Origin: UBA6398 sp963660485
Lineage (GTDB): Bacteria > Bacteroidota > Bacteroidia > Bacteroidales > Bacteroidaceae
Direction of reading: 5' to 3'
Length of the DNA: 64,000 bases
Assembly: GCA_963660485.1 (NCBI GenBank)
Contig: CAVKYH010000003.1
Span: 1 to 64,000, forward strand
The notes beneath the pieces are model-generated. The model did no database searches and was not told where the DNA came from. It saw only the letters and a list, made by a program, of their open reading frames with translations. Made by a program: the position numbers and the translations under genes. How positions within the stretch are numbered: position 1 is the stretch's first letter; each line of letters begins with the position of its first letter. Positions 16,631 to 23,545 of the stretch are shown one piece after another.

Positions 16631-16860
16631 TTCAGACCATGCTGTAACCATCTCAAACACAGCGTTTTCCACAAACCGATTTTTTCACGCTAAAAAGCAT
16701 TGGCAAACCCACGAAATCGTACGGCAAATGAGCGTTTTGCAATATCCGTTTTACAAAACACCCAATAGTATTTACGCCAACGGAGAAATTTCGGAAAATA
16801 TCCGGATTTTTCGTGAGAAAAGCGATTTTTTGACAGAAAACTGGCGTATATGATATCTTT
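16631..16860. other. non-coding stretch after thrA
   Basis: AT-rich sequence between array R7 and the promoter of the threonine leader. I see no gene, repeat or hairpin of note in it. Confidence 0.55.
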
Positions 16861-16864
16861 TATT

Positions 16865-16872
16865 TACCTTTG
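16865..16872 (+). promoter_or_regulatory. -7 element TACCTTTG of the threonine attenuator
   Basis: A TAnnTTTG match ends 20 bases before the leader-peptide ATG. It gives the homoserine kinase-thrC pair its own promoter apart from thrA. Confidence 0.6.
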
Positions 16873-16892
16873 CAGAAGTCAGAACACAGATA

Positions 16893-16979
16893 ATGAACAA
16901 AAGTTTCACATACTACGCTTTGACATGGCTGCTTTCCACAGCCACTACCACCGTCACTACCACAACCCTTCGGGGTTGA
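16893..16979 (+). CDS. threonine-rich attenuator leader peptide (28 codons)
   Basis: Reads MNKSFTYYALTW, then a run with ten threonine codons in all (T6, 11, 16, 18-20, 22-25), ending TLRG and a TGA at 16977. Such a leader stalls ribosomes when charged threonyl-tRNA is scarce, as ThrL does in E. coli. It lies directly before the homoserine kinase and thrC genes. The stop codon falls at the end of an AACCC-TTCG-GGGTT hairpin. The frame is too short for gene finders but the threonine density makes chance unlikely. Function is inferred by analogy. Confidence 0.85.
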   Translation: MNKSFTYYALTWLLSTATTTVTTTTLRG

Positions 16980-17024
16980 GGAAGATTTTACGTTCCTATG
17001 CGGAACGCGCTTGCAAGAGCAAGC
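16965..17024 (+). promoter_or_regulatory. alternative hairpins of the threonine attenuator
   Basis: Several stems can form. AACCC/GGGTT closes around TTCG at 16965-16978. AGGAA (16979-16983) pairs with TTCCT (16993-16997), and that excludes CGTTCC (16991-16996) with GGAACG (17002-17007). GCTTGC (17009-17014) pairs with GCAAGC (17019-17024). The mutually exclusive pair fits an attenuator switch, but no T run follows, so termination may not be of the simple intrinsic type. Confidence 0.5.
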
Positions 17025-17155
17025 AAACATAAAAACAAAACAAACTTACAACAAAACAACAGTCCGGCAGCCAACAGCGACACTGCGGATTTTCAACCCT
17101 GCATAAGCACGCGCAATGCAGTATAACGTCTTGCGCCGGAAGTACAACGAAGAAG

Positions 17156-18370
17156 ATGAAACACATCATAATTTTAGGCGACGGTATGGCCGATTGGAAA
17201 ATAGAATCATTGAACAACCAAACACCCCTACAATATGCCAGCACACCCAATATGGACAAACTGGCAAGCCTTGGAGAAACGGGAATGCTTAAAACCGTTC
17301 CCGACGGATTCCACCCCGGAAGCGAAGTGGCAAACTCAGCAATTTTAGGATACGACCAGCGGGAAGTTTACGAAGGACGCGGACCGCTCGAAGCAGCAAG
17401 CATTGGCGTGGAACTCGCAGACGATGACCTCGCACTGCGATGCAATCTGATTTGCGTGGAAGACGGGAAAATCAAAAACCATTCTGCAGGACGTCTCGAC
17501 ACAGAAGAAGGCGACATTCTCATAAAGTATCTGCAGGAGAAACTCGGAAACGACAAAATTCACTTTTACACGGGAATCCAATACCGACATCTGCTTGTTA
17601 TAAAAGGAGGCAACAAAGATTTGGACTGCACTCCGCCGCACGATGTACCGGGACAACCGTTCGAGCCGCTACTCGTGAAAGCCACTTCGCCTTTGGGTAT
17701 GGAAACCGCCCGACTTCTCAACGACCTTATCCTGAAATCGCAGGAACTTCTCAAAGACCACCCGCTCAATATCCAACGCAAAAACGACGGGAAAGACCCT
17801 GCCAACAGCATCTGGCCCTGGAGTGGAGGCAATCGCCCACATATGAAAACTTTGGAGCAGATGTTTCCCGACAAGATACGCAGCGGGGCAGTTATCACGG
17901 CAGTAGATTTGATTCGCGGCATAGGCCGTTACGCAGGGCTCGAATGTATCGACGTTGAAGGGGCAACCGGGCTCGCCGATACCAACTACGAGGGAAAAGC
18001 CAAGGCAGCCGTGGAAGCTTTGAAGCACTCCGATTTCGTTTATCTCCACGTAGAAGCAAGCGATGAGGCAGGTCATGACGGCGATGTGGCCCTGAAACTG
18101 CAAACCATCGAGAATCTCGACAAAAGAATCGTAGGTCCGGTGATGAATGCGGTAAAAGATTTCGACGAGCCGGTATCTATTGCCGTTCTTCCCGACCACC
18201 CCACGCCCTGCAAGCACCGCACACACACCAACGAGCCAGTTCCTTTTCTCATTTACTATCCCGGAATAACCCCCGACGGAGTAAAGAAATTCGACGAGGA
18301 CTCCTGTAAAAACGGCGGCTATAAAACGTTTGCCGGAAACCAGTTCATAAACGAATTTATGAAGCACTAA
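17156..18370 (+). CDS. ApgM-like metalloenzyme, proposed homoserine kinase
   Basis: The 404-residue member of the alkaline-phosphatase superfamily is related to archaeal cofactor-independent phosphoglycerate mutase. Metal-site motifs are ILGDGMADW near the N terminus, HVEASDEAGHDGD in the middle and PDHPTPCKHRTHT near the end. In genomes without a GHMP-type ThrB, this subfamily (TIGR02535) is proposed to phosphorylate homoserine. Here it lies between a threonine-specific leader and thrC, 12 bp from thrC, and no ThrB is encoded nearby, which strongly supports that role. Phosphoglycerate mutase is the alternative. The start is supported by GAAG just upstream of the ATG. Confidence 0.82.
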   Translation: MKHIIILGDGMADWKIESLNNQTPLQYASTPNMDKLASLGETGMLKTVPDGFHPGSEVANSAILGYDQREVYEGRGPLEAASIGVELADDDLALRCNLICVEDGKIKNHSAGRLDTEEGDILIKYLQEKLGNDKIHFYTGIQYRHLLVIKGGNKDLDCTPPHDVPGQPFEPLLVKATSPLGMETARLLNDLILKSQELLKDHPLNIQRKNDGKDPANSIWPWSGGNRPHMKTLEQMFPDKIRSGAVITAVDLIRGIGRYAGLECIDVEGATGLADTNYEGKAKAAVEALKHSDFVYLHVEASDEAGHDGDVALKLQTIENLDKRIVGPVMNAVKDFDEPVSIAVLPDHPTPCKHRTHTNEPVPFLIYYPGITPDGVKKFDEDSCKNGGYKTFAGNQFINEFMKH

Positions 18371-18382
18371 ACCAAACGACAC

Positions 18383-19687
18383 ATGAAATATTACAGCACC
18401 AATCATAATACGCAAAAAACAGAACTGTCGGAAGCGGTAACACGTGGCCTTGCGCCCGACGGAGGTCTGTTTATGCCCGAACGCATTGCGCAACTGCCGC
18501 AAGTTTTCTTTGACAATTTTGCCGACATGTCCTTTGTAGAGATGTCGCAACGCGTTGCCCGCGCAATGTTTCCCGACGTAAGTTGCGAGACAATCAACAG
18601 AATCACGGCAGAGACGCTTTCGTTCGACACGCCGCTTCATATGGTGGAAAACGACACGTATGCCCTTGAACTTTTCCACGGCCCCACGCTTGCGTTCAAG
18701 GATGTGGGCGCGCGTTTCATGGCCAGACTTTTGGCGCACTTTGCCAAAAGCGACGGCAGGAAGCTCAACGTTCTTGTGGCAACCTCCGGCGACACGGGTT
18801 CAGCCGTTGCCAACGGTTTTCTGGGCGTTGAGGGGATAAATGTATACGTTCTCTACCCCAAGGGAAAGGTTAGCAAAGTGCAGGAAAGCCAGTTTGCCAC
18901 GCTCGGACAGAACATCACGGCTGTGGAAATTGACGGAAATTTCGACGATTGCCAGAGATTGGTAAAACAGTCGTTTGTAGATGCAGAGATGAACGATGCC
19001 ATGCGGCTCACATCGGCCAACTCCATAAACATAGCGCGTCTCATGCCGCAGGCATTCTATTATTTCCGCGCCATGGCGCAACTGCGCGCAATGGGAAAGG
19101 ACAACAACGTGGTGGTATGCGTGCCGAGCGGAAACTTCGGCAATATCACGGCGGGCCTTATAGCCAAGCGCATGGGCCTGAACATTCGCCGTTTCATCGC
19201 TGCCAACAACGAGAACGATGTGTTCCTTGAATATCTCAACACGGGCGCATATCGTCCGCGCCCCTCGGTACAAACTTATGCCAATGCCATGGATGTGGGC
19301 GCGCCGAGCAACTTTGCGCGAATCCTTGAGCTCTACGGGAACAACCATGATGCCATCTGCGCCGAAATATCCGGCTTCAAGGTGAGCGACAGTGAGATTC
19401 TCGAAACAATAAAACAGGTTTACGAGCGCGACAACTACATTCCCGACCCCCACGGAGCGTGTGCATTCCGCGCGCTTAGTACATTGAAAAACGATGACGA
19501 GGTGGGAATTTTCCTTGAAACGGCCCACCCTGCAAAATTCGGCGAAGTTATAAGCAAAGCCATAGGCCGCGAGGCAGAAATGCCGGCACGTCTGCAAGCC
19601 TTCCTCAAAGGCGAGAAGCAGAACGTGGAACTTGGCAACGATTTCAACGGCTTCAAAAAATTCCTTATGCAACGCAAAGACTATTAA
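18383..19687 (+). CDS. thrC: threonine synthase
   Basis: A PLP enzyme converting O-phosphohomoserine to threonine. The 434-residue product has the E. coli-type (short) N-terminal domain: KYYSTNHNT start, ARGLAPDGG-like motif (RGLAPDGGLFMP) and the cofactor lysine K106 in GPTLAFKDVGARF. The phosphate-binding loop is VATSGDTGSAV, followed by SANSINIARLMPQ and VPSGNFGN. It is the last gene of the attenuated unit and is followed by a strong terminator at 19723. Identification is secure. Confidence 0.96.
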   Translation: MKYYSTNHNTQKTELSEAVTRGLAPDGGLFMPERIAQLPQVFFDNFADMSFVEMSQRVARAMFPDVSCETINRITAETLSFDTPLHMVENDTYALELFHGPTLAFKDVGARFMARLLAHFAKSDGRKLNVLVATSGDTGSAVANGFLGVEGINVYVLYPKGKVSKVQESQFATLGQNITAVEIDGNFDDCQRLVKQSFVDAEMNDAMRLTSANSINIARLMPQAFYYFRAMAQLRAMGKDNNVVVCVPSGNFGNITAGLIAKRMGLNIRRFIAANNENDVFLEYLNTGAYRPRPSVQTYANAMDVGAPSNFARILELYGNNHDAICAEISGFKVSDSEILETIKQVYERDNYIPDPHGACAFRALSTLKNDDEVGIFLETAHPAKFGEVISKAIGREAEMPARLQAFLKGEKQNVELGNDFNGFKKFLMQRKDY

Positions 19688-19722
19688 TTCGGTTTTTAAC
19701 ACTCTTCATACTTAATTATTGC

Positions 19723-19768
19723 GAGAGAGGAGGACGCAAGCGTGCGTCTTATCCTCTCTCTTTCTTTT
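19723..19768 (+). terminator. intrinsic terminator of the threonine operon
   Basis: A long stem pairs GAGAGAGGA and GACGCA (19723-19738) with TGCGTC and TCCTCTCTC (19743-19760). TTTCTTTT follows, with the hairpin starting 36 bases past the thrC stop. Confidence 0.9.
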
Positions 19769-19829
19769 AAAATGCCACAACCAAACGAACTTTCAGCATC
19801 TAAAAAACACACTCTGCGCATGCCGAAAA

Positions 19830-19915
19830 AACTACAAGGCATCTCGTAAAAACTCCAAGGCATCTAATTTAAATTCCGACGCATCTAATTTAAACTACAT
19901 GGCCCGGAATTTTTG
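19830..19915. repeat. 21-bp-period mosaic array, copy R8
   Basis: The cap ACTACAAGGCATCTCG is followed by the words CCAAGGCATCT, CCGACGCATCT and ACATGGCCCGG. One linker reads AATTTAAACT, a single-base variant. It lies downstream of the thrC terminator and upstream of the MalY-like gene. Confidence 0.9.
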
Positions 19916-20032
19916 CCTTTGCAAACATCTGAAACACAACATACTACAAGAGCCCTACAAAATGCGCAAAACAAGGCGCGGCAAACGCCCGGAATTGCGC
20001 TGTGCAAGGGTGGCGGCTACACTTTATTTCGC

Positions 20033-20040
20033 TAACTTTG
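20033..20040 (+). promoter_or_regulatory. -7 element TAACTTTG of the MalY-like gene
   Basis: A TAnnTTTG match ends 25 bases before ATG 20066. Confidence 0.65.
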
Positions 20041-20065
20041 CACGCAATAAAAACAAGCATACATC

Positions 20066-21247
20066 ATGACATACGATTTTGATACACCGATAGACCGCGC
20101 AGGCTCCGACTGCGTGAGTGTGGAACTGATGAAGCAGGCCACAGGGCGCGAAGACCTTATACCGCTCTGGGTGGCCGACATGGACTTCCCCACTCCGCCT
20201 TTCGTTGTAAAAGCAATAGAAAACAAATTGAAACAGCGCATTCTGGGCTACACCTGCGCGCCCGAATCGTATTTCCAAAGCATCATCGACTGGAACAAAC
20301 GCCGCTGCAATTTCAGCATACCGCGCGAAGCCCTGCACTATGTGCCCGGAATCGTGCCGGCAATATATTTCGCCGTAAATTGCTTCACTGAAAAAGGCGA
20401 CAAAATCATGACCGAAACGCCGGTCTACCACCCGTTCGGCAATGTAACGCGCGGCAGCGGAAGAATCAACGTGGAAGTGCCGCTGATACTCGAAGACGGA
20501 CGCTACAAGATGGACTACGACGAGATAGAACGCCTTCTGCCCGAATGCAAAATGCTTATTCTCTGCAATCCCCACAATCCCGGCGGCACATCATGGAGCA
20601 AAGACGAACTGGCACGCCTTGTGAAACTCTGCAAAAAGCACGGCGTGATAATCATAAGCGACGAAATCCACGCCGACATGACTTTCAACGCCGCAAGCCA
20701 CGTGCCCACCGTAACGTCATGCCCCGAAGCCGAAGAGATAACCGTTACCTTTATGGCACCAACCAAGGCATTCAATCTTCCGGGCATCATAGCCTCCCAC
20801 ACAATAGTGATGAACCCCACGCTGCGCCGCAGGTTTTTCACTTATCTCGAAAGCAATGACATCGGCAACGGAAATGTTTTCGCCTACGACTGCGTAAAAG
20901 CATGCTACAGTGCCGAGGGCGAAGAATGGCTCGCACAAATGCTCGAATACGTAAAGGGAAACATCAAATTCGTAACCGATTTCCTCGCCGCAAACTGCCC
21001 CAAAATCACAGCAATAACGCCCGAAGCATCTTTTCTGCTGTTTCTCGACAACCGCCCACTCGGTCTTGCATCGCAACAAGAGCTTGTAGATTTCTACGTA
21101 AACGATGCCGGACTATTCCTGAACGACGGAGCAATGTTTGGAAAGCCCGGAACAGGATTCATGCGCCTCAACGTGGGACAGCCGCGCCGCATCATCGAAA
21201 AAGCAATGCACCAACTCGCTGCGGCATACCATAAGCGAAACTTCTAA
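20066..21247 (+). CDS. MalY/PatB-family PLP lyase, probable cystathionine beta-lyase
   Basis: A fold type I PLP enzyme of 393 residues. The family pattern starts YDFDTPIDR and continues LIPLWVADMDFPTPP, the mark of the MalY/PatB branch. NPHNPGGTSW (169-178) and SDEIHADM (198-205) bind the cofactor, and the Schiff-base lysine is K234 in APTKAFNLPG. Such enzymes split cystathionine or other cysteine conjugates (methionine synthesis or sulfur recycling). Another aminotransferase activity cannot be excluded. It has its own promoter and no operon partner. Confidence 0.85.
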   Translation: MTYDFDTPIDRAGSDCVSVELMKQATGREDLIPLWVADMDFPTPPFVVKAIENKLKQRILGYTCAPESYFQSIIDWNKRRCNFSIPREALHYVPGIVPAIYFAVNCFTEKGDKIMTETPVYHPFGNVTRGSGRINVEVPLILEDGRYKMDYDEIERLLPECKMLILCNPHNPGGTSWSKDELARLVKLCKKHGVIIISDEIHADMTFNAASHVPTVTSCPEAEEITVTFMAPTKAFNLPGIIASHTIVMNPTLRRRFFTYLESNDIGNGNVFAYDCVKACYSAEGEEWLAQMLEYVKGNIKFVTDFLAANCPKITAITPEASFLLFLDNRPLGLASQQELVDFYVNDAGLFLNDGAMFGKPGTGFMRLNVGQPRRIIEKAMHQLAAAYHKRNF

Positions 21248-21309
21248 CCCCTTGGCGTGCAAACAAAGTTTTTAACTACACAAAAAACGCCCAATTTCAT
21301 ATAAAACTT

Positions 21310-21317
21310 TATCTTTG
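21310..21317 (+). promoter_or_regulatory. -7 element TATCTTTG of the DUF5606 gene
   Basis: A TAnnTTTG match ends 26 bases before ATG 21344. Confidence 0.65.
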
Positions 21318-21343
21318 CGCAGAATTTCAAAACCAGAGAAAAA

Positions 21344-21781
21344 ATGACTGAAAGAATAATTTCGATATCCGGGAAGCCCGGACTTTACAAATTGATGAAA
21401 CAAGGACGCGGCATGCTCATAGTTGAGAGCGTTGACGAGAAACATCAGCGTTTCACTGTGGGAATGCACGACAAAGTTGTCTCACTCAATGATATTTCCA
21501 TCTATTGCGAGGACGACGACGAGCCGCTGATTAGCGTTTTCAACAAAGTAAAAGCGCAGGAAAACGGCGAGAATCTGAAATTCAACCCGCGCAAGATTTC
21601 CGCCGACGAGCTTCACGAATATTTTGCCAAGGTATTGCCCGAATATGATACCGACCGCGTTCACGACAGCGACATCAGAAAACTTCTTGTATGGTATGAC
21701 ATTCTGATTTCGGGCGGTGTAAACGATTTTGAAGAGGAGACCGCAGAAGAAACACCTGCCGAAAATCCCGAAGAAAAGTAA
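21344..21781 (+). CDS. DUF5606 domain-containing protein
   Basis: The 145-residue acidic cytosolic protein matches a family conserved in Bacteroidota but of unknown function. The N-terminal part (ISISGKPGLYKLMKQGRGML, VGMHDKVVSLNDISIY) looks like a small beta domain. A helical middle (ADELHEYFAKVLPEYDTDRV, SDIRKLLVWYDIL) follows, then a low-complexity EEETAEETPAENPEEK tail. It is a single-gene unit with its own promoter and terminator. Confidence 0.8.
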   Translation: MTERIISISGKPGLYKLMKQGRGMLIVESVDEKHQRFTVGMHDKVVSLNDISIYCEDDDEPLISVFNKVKAQENGENLKFNPRKISADELHEYFAKVLPEYDTDRVHDSDIRKLLVWYDILISGGVNDFEEETAEETPAENPEEK

Positions 21782-21843
21782 GACGCAGAAATCAAGACTG
21801 ACATTGTAGGAATCCAAACAGACATCAGTCCACTGACATAGGG

Positions 21844-21877
21844 AAGCGGAAAGCCGGAAACGGTTTTCCGCTTTTTT
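21844..21877 (+). terminator. intrinsic terminator of the DUF5606 gene
   Basis: GCGGAAAGCCG pairs with CGGTTTTCCGC across a GAAA loop with slight bulging, followed by TTTTTT. Confidence 0.85.
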
Positions 21878-21926
21878 GTATGCCTATTCTTTTTATCCTC
21901 TCCGCATTGTTTCGTTGCAATTTGCC

Positions 21927-21934
21927 TATCTTTG
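21927..21934 (+). promoter_or_regulatory. -7 element TATCTTTG of the sialidase gene
   Basis: A TAnnTTTG match with TTG at 21907-21909, 17 bases upstream. It lies before ATG 21948 and ATG 21987 and excludes longer frames. Confidence 0.65.
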
Positions 21935-21986
21935 CAAACAAACGCGCATGTCAAACATTTTGAGCCGCTTAAAAGTAAATCTGCAT

Positions 21987-23291
21987 ATGAACAAATTAAT
22001 TTCAACCCTGATTTTGTCGGTTTTTGCGGGCGAGTTGCTCATGGCGCAAGCCACCTCAACCGCCCCATCGTGCTGCAACGCTAAAAAGCAAGCCCTTCTG
22101 TTTGTAACCGACGGCACCAAGCCCCACCCCTACCGCATACCGGCGATAGCCCAAGCCGCCGACGGCACACTGATAGCCGTGAGCGATTACCGCCCGTGCG
22201 GAATGGACATCGGAAACGGCAGAGTGGACATCGTGGCGCGCCTCTCGTTCAACAACGGAGCCACCTGGCAGCCCGAATTTGCCATACGCCGCGGAACAGG
22301 ACTGAAAGGAAACGTAGACTGTGGCTTCGGCGATGCGGCAATTGCGGCAGACGTCAAGAGCAAAGAGGTTGTGGTGATAAGCGTATGCGGCAACACGCCG
22401 TTTTTCTCTGCCACGCGTGAAAATCCCAACCGTGTGGCATTGTTCAGGAGCCACGACAACGGCAGGACATGGACCGATTTTGAGGAGATAACCGACAAGA
22501 TTTACCCGCTATTCGACAACAGCAAACTTGGAGCGCTCAAATCATTGTTTTTCACGTCGGGAAAAATTTTCCAAAGCCGCATCATCAAGCACGGCAAGTA
22601 TTATCGCATCTACGCCGCCCTATGCACGCGCGACAACGGCAACAATGTTTTGTTTTCCGACGATTTCGGCAAAACCTGGAACATACTCGGGAGCGTAGAC
22701 GTTTCGGCTGTTCCCAACGGCGACGAAGCAAAATGCGACGAGTTGCCCGACGGCTCGGTGGTGATAAGCAGCCGCACCAACAACGCGCGCTTTTTTAATA
22801 TCTTCACCTATTCGGATACGAAAAACGGCAAAGGCGCGTGGGGCAAGGCCGCACTCTCTAACGCCTCCAACCGCGGAATCGTGCCCGAAGGCAATTCGTG
22901 CAACGGCGAGCTGCTGATTATTCCCGCCACGCGCCGGAGCGACAACGCCGATGTCTATATTGCGCTGCAATCGGTGCCGTTCGGGAAAGGGCGCAGCCGT
23001 GTAGGAATTTACTACAAGGCTCTCAGCCACGCCGGCAACATGGATTCACCGCAATCATTAGCCTCGGACTGGGACGGCAGATACCAGGTGAGCAACATCG
23101 GTTCGGCTTATTCCACGATGACAATGCTAAACAACGGCAAACTGGCGTTTTTCTACGAAGAGGAAACCTTTGGAATGGACTATACAAACGTCTACCGCGA
23201 GATTTCGCTTGAAGAAATCACCGGCAACGCCTATTCCTACAATCCCAAACTCAAACGCAAGGCTTTCGTGAAACGTCTGAAAGGAAAATAA
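21987..23291 (+). CDS. secreted exo-alpha-sialidase, GH33 family
   Basis: Predicted to release sialic acid from host glycans. The 434-residue product has a signal peptide (MNKLISTLILSVFAGELLMA). The six-bladed propeller shows the arginine motif YRIP (49-52). Three Asp boxes are SFNNGATW (87-94), SHDNGRTW (155-162) and SDDFGKTW (224-231). SSRTNNARF and later SRVGIYYK supply candidates for the other substrate arginines, and a late YEEETFGMDYTNVYRE carries the tyrosine/glutamate region. I chose ATG 21987 because it begins the signal peptide; ATG 21948 would add 13 residues. No sialic acid catabolic genes lie nearby, so it may feed other bacteria or expose underlying sugars. Confidence 0.92.
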   Translation: MNKLISTLILSVFAGELLMAQATSTAPSCCNAKKQALLFVTDGTKPHPYRIPAIAQAADGTLIAVSDYRPCGMDIGNGRVDIVARLSFNNGATWQPEFAIRRGTGLKGNVDCGFGDAAIAADVKSKEVVVISVCGNTPFFSATRENPNRVALFRSHDNGRTWTDFEEITDKIYPLFDNSKLGALKSLFFTSGKIFQSRIIKHGKYYRIYAALCTRDNGNNVLFSDDFGKTWNILGSVDVSAVPNGDEAKCDELPDGSVVISSRTNNARFFNIFTYSDTKNGKGAWGKAALSNASNRGIVPEGNSCNGELLIIPATRRSDNADVYIALQSVPFGKGRSRVGIYYKALSHAGNMDSPQSLASDWDGRYQVSNIGSAYSTMTMLNNGKLAFFYEEETFGMDYTNVYREISLEEITGNAYSYNPKLKRKAFVKRLKGK

Positions 23292-23343
23292 AGGCTTAAA
23301 ATGCAGCTTTTCCGCGCCGCATTTTAAGCCCCGAAACCTACGC

Positions 23344-23436
23344 GAAAAAACTACAAGGCATCTCGCAAAAACTCCGGGCCACCAAATTTAAATTAGATGC
23401 GTCGGAATTTAAATTAGGTCTGACCTCGTAAAAACG
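23344..23436. repeat. 21-bp-period mosaic array, copy R9
   Basis: The cap ACTACAAGGCATCTCG is followed by the words CCGGGCCACCA, AGATGCGTCGG and AGGTCTGACCT. Its 3' half resembles R2 up to TCGTAAAAAC and then diverges. Confidence 0.9.
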
Positions 23437-23454
23437 AAAAACCTTGGAATTTTG

Positions 23455-23462
23455 TACATTTG
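23455..23462 (+). promoter_or_regulatory. -7 element TACATTTG of the beta-helix hydrolase gene
   Basis: A TAnnTTTG match 83 bases before ATG 23546. It shows that the longer in-frame start at 23444 is not real. Confidence 0.6.
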
Positions 23463-23545
23463 CATATACTGTAAAATCAACAACTTACGCAGCCCGAAAA
23501 ACGAAGCATTTTTTGCTGCGGACAACGGCTTTCAAACCTCCGAAA

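Noticed and set aside
16965..16978. AACCC-TTCG-GGGTT hairpin as a stand-alone terminator
   Set aside because: No T run follows and it overlaps the stop of the threonine leader, so it is better read as part of the attenuator.
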